NCBI GenBank assembly: GCA_003282155.1
Contig: QBZY01000010.1
Location: forward strand, 1-49,855
Reading direction: 5' to 3'
Length of the DNA: 49,855 nt
Origin: Pelagibacteraceae bacterium AG-337-I02
GTDB taxonomy: Bacteria > Pseudomonadota > Alphaproteobacteria > HIMB59 > GCA-002718135
The position numbers and the translations under genes were made by a program. Numbering within the stretch: the stretch's first letter is position 1; every line of letters begins with the position of its first letter. Below are positions 42,484 to 49,855 of this stretch, piece by piece. The notes beneath the pieces are model-generated. The model saw only the letters and a program-made list of their open reading frames with translations, did no database searches and was not told the origin of the DNA.

Positions 42484-43275
42484 TTATTTTGCAGTATATC
42501 CACCATCAACTGCAATGATTGTTCCTGTTAAGTAAGCGGATGAGTCTGATGCTAAAAAAATAATTGGCCCTTTTAGATCAGTGCTATTAGCCATTCTACC
42601 TAACTGAGTTCTTTTGCTATAATTCTCTACAAACCTATCTGGATGTGAAGGAACTTTGAAACCTCCTGGTGCCAAACAATTTACCCGAATATTATGAGGT
42701 CCTAACATACTTGCTGCCCATCTTGTAAAATTGTGCATGCCTCCCTTTTCATAAAAATATAATGGAGAAGTAGCAGGTGTGAAATCTGTACCTTCATAAT
42801 TGCCATTTTCCACACCAACAGTACCCATCATTGATCCAATATTTATAATAGATCCAGATTTATTTTTTTTCATTCCTTCAGCAAACATATTTGTAATTTT
42901 AAATAATGCTGATGCGTTTATTCTTAAACTTTTATCAAAGTCATCTAGACTATTGTCCCAACCAAGACTGCCATGCTCTCTGGAAACTGCATTATTTATC
43001 AAGACATCACATTTTCCACTTTTCTCAATAATGTCATTGTATAATTTTTCGATTGAGTCATCCTGAGATAAATCTAATTGTAATGCAGTAACTTTATAGC
43101 CTCGTTTTGTTTCTTCTTCTGCTACTTGTTGTAAACTTTCAATATTTCGTGAAGCTATATATGTATCTGCTCCAGCTTCAGCTAATGCTTCCACTATTTG
43201 TCTCCCATAAAGTCCAGCACCTCCAGTAACAAGTGCAACTTTACCTTTTAAAGAAAAACTTTCTAAAACATTCAT
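42484..43275 (-). CDS. SDR family oxidoreductase (probable sugar-acid or gluconate-5-dehydrogenase-like)
   Basis: A 263-residue SDR: TGGAGLYGRQI at the cofactor site (shifted from TGxxxGxG by Leu-Tyr), catalytic Ser in NIGSMMGTVG, and YFYEKGGMH for YxxxK. The ending LTGTIIAVDGGYTAK is the family ending. The 'LYFYEKGGM' and ARG-rich start are like gluconate-5-dehydrogenase relatives. It is directly upstream, after 17 bp, of the HpaI aldolase gene, so it may oxidise the sugar acid that the aldolase cleaves. Confidence 0.87.
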   Translation of the reverse strand: MNVLESFSLKGKVALVTGGAGLYGRQIVEALAEAGADTYIASRNIESLQQVAEEETKRGYKVTALQLDLSQDDSIEKLYNDIIEKSGKCDVLINNAVSREHGSLGWDNSLDDFDKSLRINASALFKITNMFAEGMKKNKSGSIINIGSMMGTVGVENGNYEGTDFTPATSPLYFYEKGGMHNFTRWAASMLGPHNIRVNCLAPGGFKVPSHPDRFVENYSKRTQLGRMANSTDLKGPIIFLASDSSAYLTGTIIAVDGGYTAK

Positions 43276-44235
43276 CTAACTAACCTCACTTAAATTAATT
43301 TTAATTCCACCCTCTTCTCTACTCTTTATGCCAGCAGCAACAAGTTGCATTAATTCTTTGGTTTCCTTCCATGGAACTGGTTTTACACCTGTTCGTAAAT
43401 AATGAACGTATGACTCTAATTGTTTTTTAAATGCATAAAAAGTATCATTTGATTTTATTTGTATTCCACTTTTAGTTCCAACTAAAGAAACAAGCCCAAA
43501 ACCTCCGATCATATCAAAGACATTAGCAATATTAATATCAATACCTTTTGAATGATGTAAATGAACAATATTTCTATCTTTATCTCCTAGATTTTGTATT
43601 GAGGTAAAGCCTGGACCAACAATTGGATATAATGTTTCTAAAGCGTGTATCCCATATTTTTCCCAACTTTTTGCCATAGTGACATTAATGTATCTTAAAT
43701 CACCTAGTTCGTAAGTAGATTGATGGTATGGCTCGTACTCTTTACAATATCGCATTGCAGAAGAACTAATTATTGGCTTTCCTTCATCAATCCACTGTTG
43801 AAAAATTTTTAGATCAGTAAAATTATCGCATAATGGTTTATCAACAAAGATTGGTACATTTGCCTCAACGAATGGTTTACACCTTTCAACATGCTCTGAA
43901 CCAATATCAGTTGCAACTAAAACTGCATCGACTTGTCCAATCACATCTTTTGGATCTTCAACAATATTTTCAATTTCTGCAACATTAGCGACAAGTTTTG
44001 CATCTTCAGTATTGTCTGTCCATACATGTGAAACTTCTACATCTTTTATACCTAGAGTATTTTTTGGTTGCTTTGAAATATAATCAATAATTGCTGCATA
44101 AGGACATTGTGCTAATGCTTCAGCGTTATATCGACCGTTTATAATTATGCTCCATGAGTAAGGATGTCCATTTCCTTCAGTCATTCCTAGCATTGCTAAT
44201 TTGATTTTTTTATTTTCTATGGGAAACTGAGTCAT
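43276..44235 (-). CDS. Gfo/Idh/MocA family oxidoreductase
   Basis: A 319-residue NAD(P)-linked sugar oxidoreductase. The N-terminal Rossmann start KIKLAMLGMTEGNGHPYSW lacks the plain GxGxxG but VDAVLVATDIGSEHVERCKP and the EKP-like VDKPLCDN are typical. The rest is shorter than the usual 340-380 residues. It meets the SDR gene directly (0 bp). Its likely substrate is a cyclic polyol or sugar acid; family only. Confidence 0.83.
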   Translation of the reverse strand: MTQFPIENKKIKLAMLGMTEGNGHPYSWSIIINGRYNAEALAQCPYAAIIDYISKQPKNTLGIKDVEVSHVWTDNTEDAKLVANVAEIENIVEDPKDVIGQVDAVLVATDIGSEHVERCKPFVEANVPIFVDKPLCDNFTDLKIFQQWIDEGKPIISSSAMRYCKEYEPYHQSTYELGDLRYINVTMAKSWEKYGIHALETLYPIVGPGFTSIQNLGDKDRNIVHLHHSKGIDINIANVFDMIGGFGLVSLVGTKSGIQIKSNDTFYAFKKQLESYVHYLRTGVKPVPWKETKELMQLVAAGIKSREEGGIKINLSEVS

Positions 44236-44248
44236 TAATTAATATCAC

Positions 44249-45028
44249 TTACCACGCTGTCCAACCACCATCAACTATAAGTGAATGACCCGTCATATAA
44301 CTTGATGCATCAGATAAAAGAAAAATTGTTGGTTTTGCTGTTTCGATAGGTTTACCGAAACGCTTCAACATTGTAGAATTTTTTAAATTACTCAAAAATT
44401 TTTTATTATTATTTGCAGCCTTAGTTATGTTTGGAAAAGGTCCAGGAACAATTGCATTAATACGAATATTATTTTTACCATAATATGAAGAAAAATATTT
44501 TACCATTTGGTTTAAACCAGCTTTTCCAGCACCATATTCTACAGGATTAGGATTAATATTTTTTGGATACATTTCCATTTTCGGCGATATTAATCCATAC
44601 ATAGACGCAAACATTACAATACTTCCACCTTTTTTCATTTTATTTGCCACACCTCTCATAAGTAAAAAAGAGCCTGTTAAATTAATTTGATTAGCTTTAT
44701 TAAATTTTTCTGCAGTTAATTCAGATAGTTTATCAGAAGTTGATCCAAATGTTGCGTTAACTAATCCATCTATATATTTAAATTTTTGATAAGCTAATTT
44801 AATATTTTTAGAAATTGATTCAGGCTCAATCATATCTAAGTGAGAAAATATAATTTTACTCTTGGGATATTTTTTTTGTAATTTTTTTATTACTAATTCA
44901 GTTTTTTTGATGTCTTGATCGGCTAAAAATATATTTCCTTCTAGTTTCATTATCTCTTCGCATAAAACTGAACCAAGATATCCACTACCTCCAGCAATAA
45001 AAATATTTTTATTTTTCAAACTAATCAT
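44249..45028 (-). CDS. SDR family oxidoreductase (sugar-related)
   Basis: ATG at 45028 gives a 259-residue protein beginning MISLKNKNIFIAGGSGYLG, which puts the glycine motif at the normal distance. A longer start at 45085 would overlap the previous gene by 56 bp and is not chosen. Catalytic Ser is in VMFASMYGL and YxxxK in VEYGAGKAGLNQM. It ends MTGHSLIVDGGWTAW. It starts 1 bp after the Gfo/Idh stop. Confidence 0.88.
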   Translation of the reverse strand: MISLKNKNIFIAGGSGYLGSVLCEEIMKLEGNIFLADQDIKKTELVIKKLQKKYPKSKIIFSHLDMIEPESISKNIKLAYQKFKYIDGLVNATFGSTSDKLSELTAEKFNKANQINLTGSFLLMRGVANKMKKGGSIVMFASMYGLISPKMEMYPKNINPNPVEYGAGKAGLNQMVKYFSSYYGKNNIRINAIVPGPFPNITKAANNNKKFLSNLKNSTMLKRFGKPIETAKPTIFLLSDASSYMTGHSLIVDGGWTAW

Positions 45029-45029
45029 C

Positions 45030-46034
45030 TTAACTAATTTTAATTGTTTTTTTATCTTTCCAAGATGATTTAGCAGCCAATACAACTTTTAAATTTAAAT
45101 AAGCTTCTTCTAAAGTTGCTAAATCACAATCCTTACCTTCATAACCATCTAAAAATCTATTTGCCTGTAAAAGAAAATTATTTTGATGTACTTCCATTGG
45201 ATCTCGGTCTTTCATATAATCTTTTTGATCTTTCCAAACACCGCTATCATCATCAGCAAACATTAAAGTAGAATGATCAAGTTTTATATTACCTTTAGTG
45301 CCAACAAACTCATATGTATTAATATTTGGTTTCTGAAATTGATTAACTGTAATATTGGCTAAAGATCCATTAGAAAATCTTATATTAATAAGACAAGTAT
45401 CCTCTGTTTCTGTTCCCTCTAATACTAATCTATCGTACATACAGCTTACCTCTTCAGGAATACCTAATATCCAAATTAATTGATCAATCATATGAGTAGA
45501 AGCATCGAGTATGGCACCTCCTCCAGTTTCTTCTTTTGCATAATAAATAGTTTGATAATCTGGCCTATATTTAGGAAACTCTTGTGATGAATTAATATAA
45601 GCTAATTTAACGTCCCCTATTTTATTATTCATAATTTGATCTTTTAAGGCTCTAGAGACTAAGCTATTTCTTCTTGTATATCCTACACGAACAAATAATT
45701 TTTTTTCTTTTACTTCTTCTATAATATTTTCTAAACCATCAATTTTTGTAGAAAGAGGTTTTTCTACCATAAATGATAAATTACTTTTTATACAAAACTG
45801 CATATGTTCCAGATGCCAATTAGCTGGTGAACATATTATTGCTAGATCAAATTTTTGATTAACTTCATCAAGAGAATTATATGTATGTTGAATTTCAAAT
45901 TCACTATTTAAGTTTTTTTGTTTATTAACATCTGGTTCAACAATAGAAATTTTAGCTCTGCTAGTTCCCAAATAACCTTTAATATGTCTTTTACCAATTC
46001 CACCTGCTCCAATTATTAAAATATTATAAATCAT
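45030..46034 (-). CDS. Gfo/Idh/MocA family oxidoreductase (second copy)
   Basis: A 334-residue oxidoreductase: LIIGAGGIGKRHIKGY (GxGxxG) at residue 5, CSPANWHLEHMQFCIKSN, and VEKPLST for the EKP motif; the middle has GGGAILDASTHMIDQLIWIL with the usual catalytic His. Its length and motif order are normal for the family. It is the first gene of the leftward six-gene operon to 40362, with a divergent gap of 87 bp before the RraA-like gene. Confidence 0.92.
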   Translation of the reverse strand: MIYNILIIGAGGIGKRHIKGYLGTSRAKISIVEPDVNKQKNLNSEFEIQHTYNSLDEVNQKFDLAIICSPANWHLEHMQFCIKSNLSFMVEKPLSTKIDGLENIIEEVKEKKLFVRVGYTRRNSLVSRALKDQIMNNKIGDVKLAYINSSQEFPKYRPDYQTIYYAKEETGGGAILDASTHMIDQLIWILGIPEEVSCMYDRLVLEGTETEDTCLINIRFSNGSLANITVNQFQKPNINTYEFVGTKGNIKLDHSTLMFADDDSGVWKDQKDYMKDRDPMEVHQNNFLLQANRFLDGYEGKDCDLATLEEAYLNLKVVLAAKSSWKDKKTIKIS

Positions 46035-46121
46035 TATTTATATAAAACTAACTTGACCACTTTATAATAGTATGATGTTATATTAATAAGTAAATTGATA
46101 ATATAAATAAATTCAAAAGAA

Positions 46122-46778
46122 ATGACTCTTAATTTTGAAGAATATAAAACGAGACTTTATTCAGCAGTATTAGCTGATACGTTAGATAGTTTGGGTTATC
46201 ATAAACAAACATTAACACCTGGTATCAAATCAATAAAACCAGATGTAATTATATGTGGGCTTGCGAGAGTTGGTTTGTATATGCCTATTTATCATGATGA
46301 TGAAAATACAAATGTTTATGAACATGAAATAGTATTGATTGATAGTTTAAAAGAAAATGAAATTGCTGTTTTATGTTGTCACGGAAATGAAAAGATAGCT
46401 CCATGGGGAGAATTATTATCAACTCGAGCAACTTATTTAAAATCAGCAGGTTGTTTAACAGATGGCTGTGTTCGTGATACAAAAATGATTAATGAAATTG
46501 GTTTTCCAGTTTTTGCAAAAGGAACTAATCCTGTTGATACAAAATTTAGAGGTAAAATGATGATGGCAGATGTGCCAGGCGAAATAGCAAATGTCTATGT
46601 TGAAAGTGGAGATTTGATATTTGGCGATAATGATGGTGTAGTTATTGTACCATCTAAAGTTATTGATGAAGTAGTAAGAAAAGCTCTAGAAAAAGTAAGT
46701 AGTGAAAATACTGTTAGAGATGAACTAAAAAAAGGTGATAGTTTAACTGCCGTATTTGAGAAACATAAAATTTTATAA
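46122..46778 (+). CDS. RraA/4-hydroxy-4-methyl-2-oxoglutarate aldolase family protein
   Basis: A 218-residue RraA-fold protein. It shows the active-site pattern of the aldolase branch: GELLSTRAT, then about 12 residues on GCLTDGCVRDT with the Arg-Asp pair that binds the metal and oxaloacetate-like substrate. The end SGDLIFGDNDGVVIVPSKV matches 'v..GD.i.gD.dGvvvvP'. The protein probably cleaves or decarboxylates a 4-hydroxy-2-oxo acid rather than regulating RNase E. Its 3' end overlaps convergent ispE by 6 bp. Confidence 0.9.
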   Translation: MTLNFEEYKTRLYSAVLADTLDSLGYHKQTLTPGIKSIKPDVIICGLARVGLYMPIYHDDENTNVYEHEIVLIDSLKENEIAVLCCHGNEKIAPWGELLSTRATYLKSAGCLTDGCVRDTKMINEIGFPVFAKGTNPVDTKFRGKMMMADVPGEIANVYVESGDLIFGDNDGVVIVPSKVIDEVVRKALEKVSSENTVRDELKKGDSLTAVFEKHKIL

Positions 46779-47606
46779 TTTTATATAATTATTTTCAGCT
46801 ATTGCTACCCATAAATTTGGATAAGTTTTAAGAAAAGAATTTTTCGCATTTTCAGCTTTAAGTTTATTTTCAAAAACTGAAAAAATACATGATCCACTAC
46901 CTGTTAGTCTTGTAAAAATAGTATCTTCTAAATTATCCATCTTATTATAAATAGAATTAAAATCAGGTTCGAGTTTTTTAATTACTTTTTCAAAATCATT
47001 CCCGTTATCGTTATCATTAATTTCTTCAATATCTTCCTCGACATTATAATCAAAATCAGAAGGAATGAATAAGTCGTACATTTTTTTTGTGGAGCAATTA
47101 AAATTAGGTTTTGTTATTAAGAAAAAATATTTTGGGAAGACAATATTTGAAATTAAGTCTCCCCTTCCTCTTACCAAACTATCGTGTTGATTAAGAAAGA
47201 AAGGAATATCAGAACCTAAATCTGTATAGTCAAAAATATTTTTTTTATCAATAATTTCTAGATTTTCTAGGATCTTTATTACCGTTGCTGCATTTGAAGA
47301 TGCCGAGCCCAATCCAGCTTGATAGGGAAAGTTTTTTGTAATTGAAAACGAAATATTGGGAGGTGAAATATTCAAAAAACTAAATATTTTTTTTATAATA
47401 CAATCATCAAATATATTATTTTCTGGAGCAAATGCACCCCTGTATTCAACATTGAATTGATTGCTTGGCTTTACCTCTATTTCATCACATAAATTAATAC
47501 TGGTTATTCCTGTTCTAATATTATGATAATTATCTTCTCTTCGATTTAAAATTTTAACAAATAAATTTATTTTTGCAGGTGACTTCTCAGTAATGCTATT
47601 ATCCAT
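46773..47606 (-). CDS. ispE: 4-diphosphocytidyl-2-C-methyl-D-erythritol kinase
   Basis: A 277-residue GHMP kinase of the MEP isoprenoid pathway. Substrate loop PAKINLFVKILNRREDNYH is at the N-terminus, with the Lys-Asn pair; the glycine-rich ATP loop is YQAGLGSASSNAATVI near residue 90, and LTGSGSCIFSVF is the C-terminal GSG motif. The start overlaps the TPR gene end by 8 bp, an arrangement commonly seen in alphaproteobacteria. Confidence 0.94.
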   Translation of the reverse strand: MDNSITEKSPAKINLFVKILNRREDNYHNIRTGITSINLCDEIEVKPSNQFNVEYRGAFAPENNIFDDCIIKKIFSFLNISPPNISFSITKNFPYQAGLGSASSNAATVIKILENLEIIDKKNIFDYTDLGSDIPFFLNQHDSLVRGRGDLISNIVFPKYFFLITKPNFNCSTKKMYDLFIPSDFDYNVEEDIEEINDNDNGNDFEKVIKKLEPDFNSIYNKMDNLEDTIFTRLTGSGSCIFSVFENKLKAENAKNSFLKTYPNLWVAIAENNYIKL

Positions 47607-48906
47607 TAAATTTTTCTAATTTAATTTTAACATTTTCTTCAATTTCATCTTCAGGTTCAGCTAATTCTAGTGCTTGTTGCCAGAAATGAATAGCTTCTCT
47701 TTTTCTATTCATAGCATAATAAATATCTCCAAGGTGGTCTAGAGATATTGCTTCACCTGGTGCAATATCTATTACCATTTCCATTAAACGAGCAGCTTCT
47801 GAAAGATTATTTTTTTTAAAATGCGCCCAAGCAAGACTATCAATAATATAGAAGCTTTCAGGGTTAGCTTCATACGCTTCTTCTAACATTTGCAAAGAAC
47901 GATCTAGTTTCATTTCTCTTTCAACCCAACCATAGGCAAGATAATTTAATACATTTGGACTATCAGGTTTTATTTCAAGTGATTTTAAAAAATCTTTTTC
48001 TGCTAAATCCCAGTCACCTAATAGTTCAAAACATATACCTCTCATATAATATATATTCCAAACGTCACCGCGGTTTTCTTCAATCATCTGATTATATATT
48101 GATAAAGCTAAATCATATTTTTTATTGTACCGGTAAAAATCACCAAGAATTTTTTTTAGAGAATAATTGTTATTGTTATTTTGTAGAATAGATAAAATTT
48201 TATTTTCAGCATCTTCATACGAACTATTATATAAATAATTAATTGCTAAACTACTTTGTGCATCTAAATAATATTGACTTTCCTTCCCTATCTTCTCAAA
48301 AGTATCTCTTGCCACTTCGAATTGACCAACTTGATCAAATAGTTCAGCCTTAATAATAATTGCTCTTTCATTTTTTGGATTAATTAATTTAGCAAGTGAA
48401 GTATAAAATAATAAAAAATTATAATTTAAACGTCTTTGTTCATTGTTTGAAAAAGATGATGCCACAATTTCAACAAGTGAACGACTAATGGTAGTACCGT
48501 TCTTAAGTTTATTATTTGTGAAGAAAATAAAATCTAGTAATTCATTTGATTGATCTAAATTGTCTCGTAATTCTTTTATCTGATTAAATTTTTTATCTAA
48601 AAATAAGGATGAAATTTTAATTATATATGCCTCTTGATTATTTTTGTTTTTTTCCAAAATTTTATTAGCAATATCTTTGGCTAAATTAATGTCTTCGGTA
48701 ATAATCGCCGCTATTGCCTTATCAAGGAGTTGATCTTGTGATAGTTTTATTTTATCAGCATTAAAATTCAGTAATGTTGCAGGATAATCATAATTTTTAA
48801 AGGCTAGTTGTGAGATTAAAAAGGTAGAGCTACTAGTTGCAAAAACACTAGTATTGAAGGCGATAAGAAGAAAAATAAAAAATAGTTTTTTAATCAAATT
48901 AATCAT
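47599..48906 (-). CDS. exported TPR-repeat protein
   Basis: A 435-residue protein with a signal peptide (MINLIKKLFFIFLLIAFN then TSVFA). The C-terminal half shows clear tetratricopeptide repeats with 34-residue spacing: YKLD-type units such as YNQMIEENRGDVWNIYYMRG, LAEKDFLKSLEIKPDSPNVL, ESFYIIDSLAWAHFKKNNLS and ISLDHLGDIYYAMNRKREAI. TPR proteins beside ispE are usual in alphaproteobacteria, but the role is unknown. It lies 8 bp overlapping with ispE and 47 bp from divergent udg. Confidence 0.88.
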   Translation of the reverse strand: MINLIKKLFFIFLLIAFNTSVFATSSSTFLISQLAFKNYDYPATLLNFNADKIKLSQDQLLDKAIAAIITEDINLAKDIANKILEKNKNNQEAYIIKISSLFLDKKFNQIKELRDNLDQSNELLDFIFFTNNKLKNGTTISRSLVEIVASSFSNNEQRRLNYNFLLFYTSLAKLINPKNERAIIIKAELFDQVGQFEVARDTFEKIGKESQYYLDAQSSLAINYLYNSSYEDAENKILSILQNNNNNYSLKKILGDFYRYNKKYDLALSIYNQMIEENRGDVWNIYYMRGICFELLGDWDLAEKDFLKSLEIKPDSPNVLNYLAYGWVEREMKLDRSLQMLEEAYEANPESFYIIDSLAWAHFKKNNLSEAARLMEMVIDIAPGEAISLDHLGDIYYAMNRKREAIHFWQQALELAEPEDEIEENVKIKLEKFNG

Positions 48907-48953
48907 TTTAAATGTACTAGAGTTGCACTATGAATAGATAATTGTAATTTTGC

Positions 48954-49664
48954 ATGAATCAATCAAATAAAAAAAATTTAGAATTCATAATTAATTCTGG
49001 AGTAAACTATTTTCTTCAAGATTCTCCAAGAAACTGGTTTGAAAATGAGAAAAACTCTGAATTACCTAATCCAAATATCAATGCTGGGGATAAAAAAAAT
49101 AAAATTGATGAAGTGATTAAGGATCTTAAAGATCACAAATCTAATCTTCAAAAAACTGCTAAAAATTTAGTAGTCTATGATGGAAATTTAAATGCAAAAG
49201 TTATGTTAATTGGTGAGGCTCCAGGAAGAGATGAGGATCTGCAAGGTATTCCATTTGTGGGAAGAGCTGGGCAACTATTAAATAAAATGCTTTTAGCTAT
49301 TAATTTACAAAGAGAAGACGTCTACATTACTAATGTAGTTAATTGGCGCCCGCTTGATAATAGAACACCTAATGATGAAGAAATTTTAGAATTTTTACCA
49401 TTTTTACAAAGACAAATTGATATTATTAAACCAAAATTTATTTTCCTATTAGGTGGTGTTGCAGCAAAAGCAATTTTATCAACCCCTCTAGCCCTAGGAA
49501 AACTCAGAGGTAAATGGCATGAATACAAATCACTGAATTTAGATGGATCAATTCCTACAATAGCTTCCTATCATCCTGCTTTTTTACTTCGATCTCCTCA
49601 GTATAAAAAGCACTCTTGGCAAGATTTACAAATGCTACAAGAAAAATTGAAAAATGTATCATAA
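48954..49664 (+). CDS. type 4 (iron-sulfur) uracil-DNA glycosylase
   Basis: A 236-residue DNA repair enzyme. Motif GEAPGRDEDLQGIPFVGRAG is near residue 88-107, TNVVNWRPLDNRTPNDEEI follows, and SYHPAFLLRSPQYKKHSW is the C-terminal leucine-loop region. The Cys residues of the usual 4Fe-4S site are not obvious: the region KILKP...CRPPxNR of other type 4 enzymes reads NWRPLDNR here. An odd N-terminal 70 residues precede the domain, as in alphaproteobacterial members. It overlaps the next gene by 11 bp. Confidence 0.9.
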   Translation: MNQSNKKNLEFIINSGVNYFLQDSPRNWFENEKNSELPNPNINAGDKKNKIDEVIKDLKDHKSNLQKTAKNLVVYDGNLNAKVMLIGEAPGRDEDLQGIPFVGRAGQLLNKMLLAINLQREDVYITNVVNWRPLDNRTPNDEEILEFLPFLQRQIDIIKPKFIFLLGGVAAKAILSTPLALGKLRGKWHEYKSLNLDGSIPTIASYHPAFLLRSPQYKKHSWQDLQMLQEKLKNVS

Positions 49665-49855
49665 AAAATTTACAATTTTTTGTTTTTTTATATTCTTTGC
49701 AATTTTTTCAAAACAAATCTACGCTTATCAACAAGATATAGTCACAAAATATGATAATATATTCTCATCAAAGGTGCTTAGTGCAGAAGATGTTTATAAC
49801 TATCAACAAGCATACAAGTTTCAAGAAATATGCAAATGGAAAAGTGCAAACAATT
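49654..49855 (+). CDS. partial exported protein, probable soluble lytic murein transglycosylase start
   Basis: Runs off the window; only 67 residues are seen. It has a signal peptide (MYHKKFTIFCFFIFFAIFSK then QIYA) and then FSSKVLSAEDVYNYQQAYKF with EICKWKSAN, which resembles the start of alphaproteobacterial soluble lytic transglycosylases ('lS..D...Y..if..q..g.w..A'). It begins 11 bp inside the UDG gene end. The catalytic domain is beyond the edge, so the call is tentative. Confidence 0.6.
   Translation, partial: MYHKKFTIFCFFIFFAIFSKQIYAYQQDIVTKYDNIFSSKVLSAEDVYNYQQAYKFQEICKWKSANN

Noticed and set aside
44249-45085. Longer start (45085) for the SDR gene
   Set aside because: It would add 19 residues unlike any SDR and overlap the Gfo/Idh gene by 56 bp; the ATG at 45028 gives the normal N-terminus.

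Overview
The window looks like part of the chromosome of a streamlined, AT-rich (roughly one-third GC by eye) marine alphaproteobacterium. Grounds are the very short intergenic gaps, many 1-30 bp gene overlaps, the alphaproteobacterial-type ligase-associated repair module (lig/exo/lhr/pdeM), and the ispE - TPR protein - type 4 uracil-DNA glycosylase - lytic transglycosylase neighbourhood. Clade placement (SAR11/HIMB59-like) is inference only. No phage structural gene, integrase, transposase, CRISPR array or rRNA was seen.

Region 1 (1-6025) is an accretion zone on a tRNA-Gln(UUG) gene. The intact tRNA lies at 5951-6025 on the minus strand. Three partial copies of its 3' part lie at 45, 2232 and 3460, so the interval is cut into cassettes: an SDR gene, a decayed L-rhamnose-mutarotase-like gene and a fasciclin gene; a GST; and two secreted coiled-coil proteins. 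The copies look more decayed with distance from the tRNA. Three of the four copies have, 33-34 bp beyond their CCA end, a paired direct repeat with an 11-bp period; the fourth lies too close to the window edge to tell. These resemble integrase arm sites.

Region 2 (6177-9750) holds small envelope or secreted proteins: a Cys-rich secreted protein with a CRTAC1-like FG-GAP/UnbV protein, a DUF4396 membrane protein, a TPR lipoprotein-like protein and a DUF4149/TMEM205-like membrane protein. Region 3 (9738-15359) is the four-gene ligase-associated DNA repair module, with the two arms starting back to back. A fatty acid hydroxylase/sterol desaturase family gene follows.

Region 4 (16535-46778) is a large catabolic block. 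It opens with a dipeptide/nickel-type ABC transporter whose family 5 solute-binding protein is circularly permuted: the normal C-terminal half comes first, directly after the signal peptide, and the normal N-terminal half follows. The transporter runs into nanA, nanE and nanK and an aminotransferase. Next comes a divergent set: two PhyH-family oxygenases, a class IV aminotransferase, a DHDPS-family lyase and an M81 (MlrC-like) metallopeptidase on the minus strand, facing two PanB-like paralogs, a third PhyH protein, an Asp-box (sialidase-fold) protein and an MFS transporter on the plus strand. A second Asp-box protein, two small paralogs and NagA follow, then a sugar-acid/hydroxy-amino-acid type set (SDRs, RidA, D-threonine-aldolase-like enzyme, HpaI aldolase, Gfo/Idh oxidoreductases, RraA-like aldolase). 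NanA, NanK, NanE and NagA together give a path from N-acetylneuraminate-like acids to glucosamine-6-phosphate; NagB is not in the window.

Region 5 (46773-49855) returns to housekeeping genes: ispE, a TPR protein, type 4 UDG and the start of a probable lytic transglycosylase. The strongest candidate for something undescribed is the circularly permuted binding protein; next are the tRNA-Gln cassette array and the metal-site-less PanB-like pair with its PhyH neighbours.
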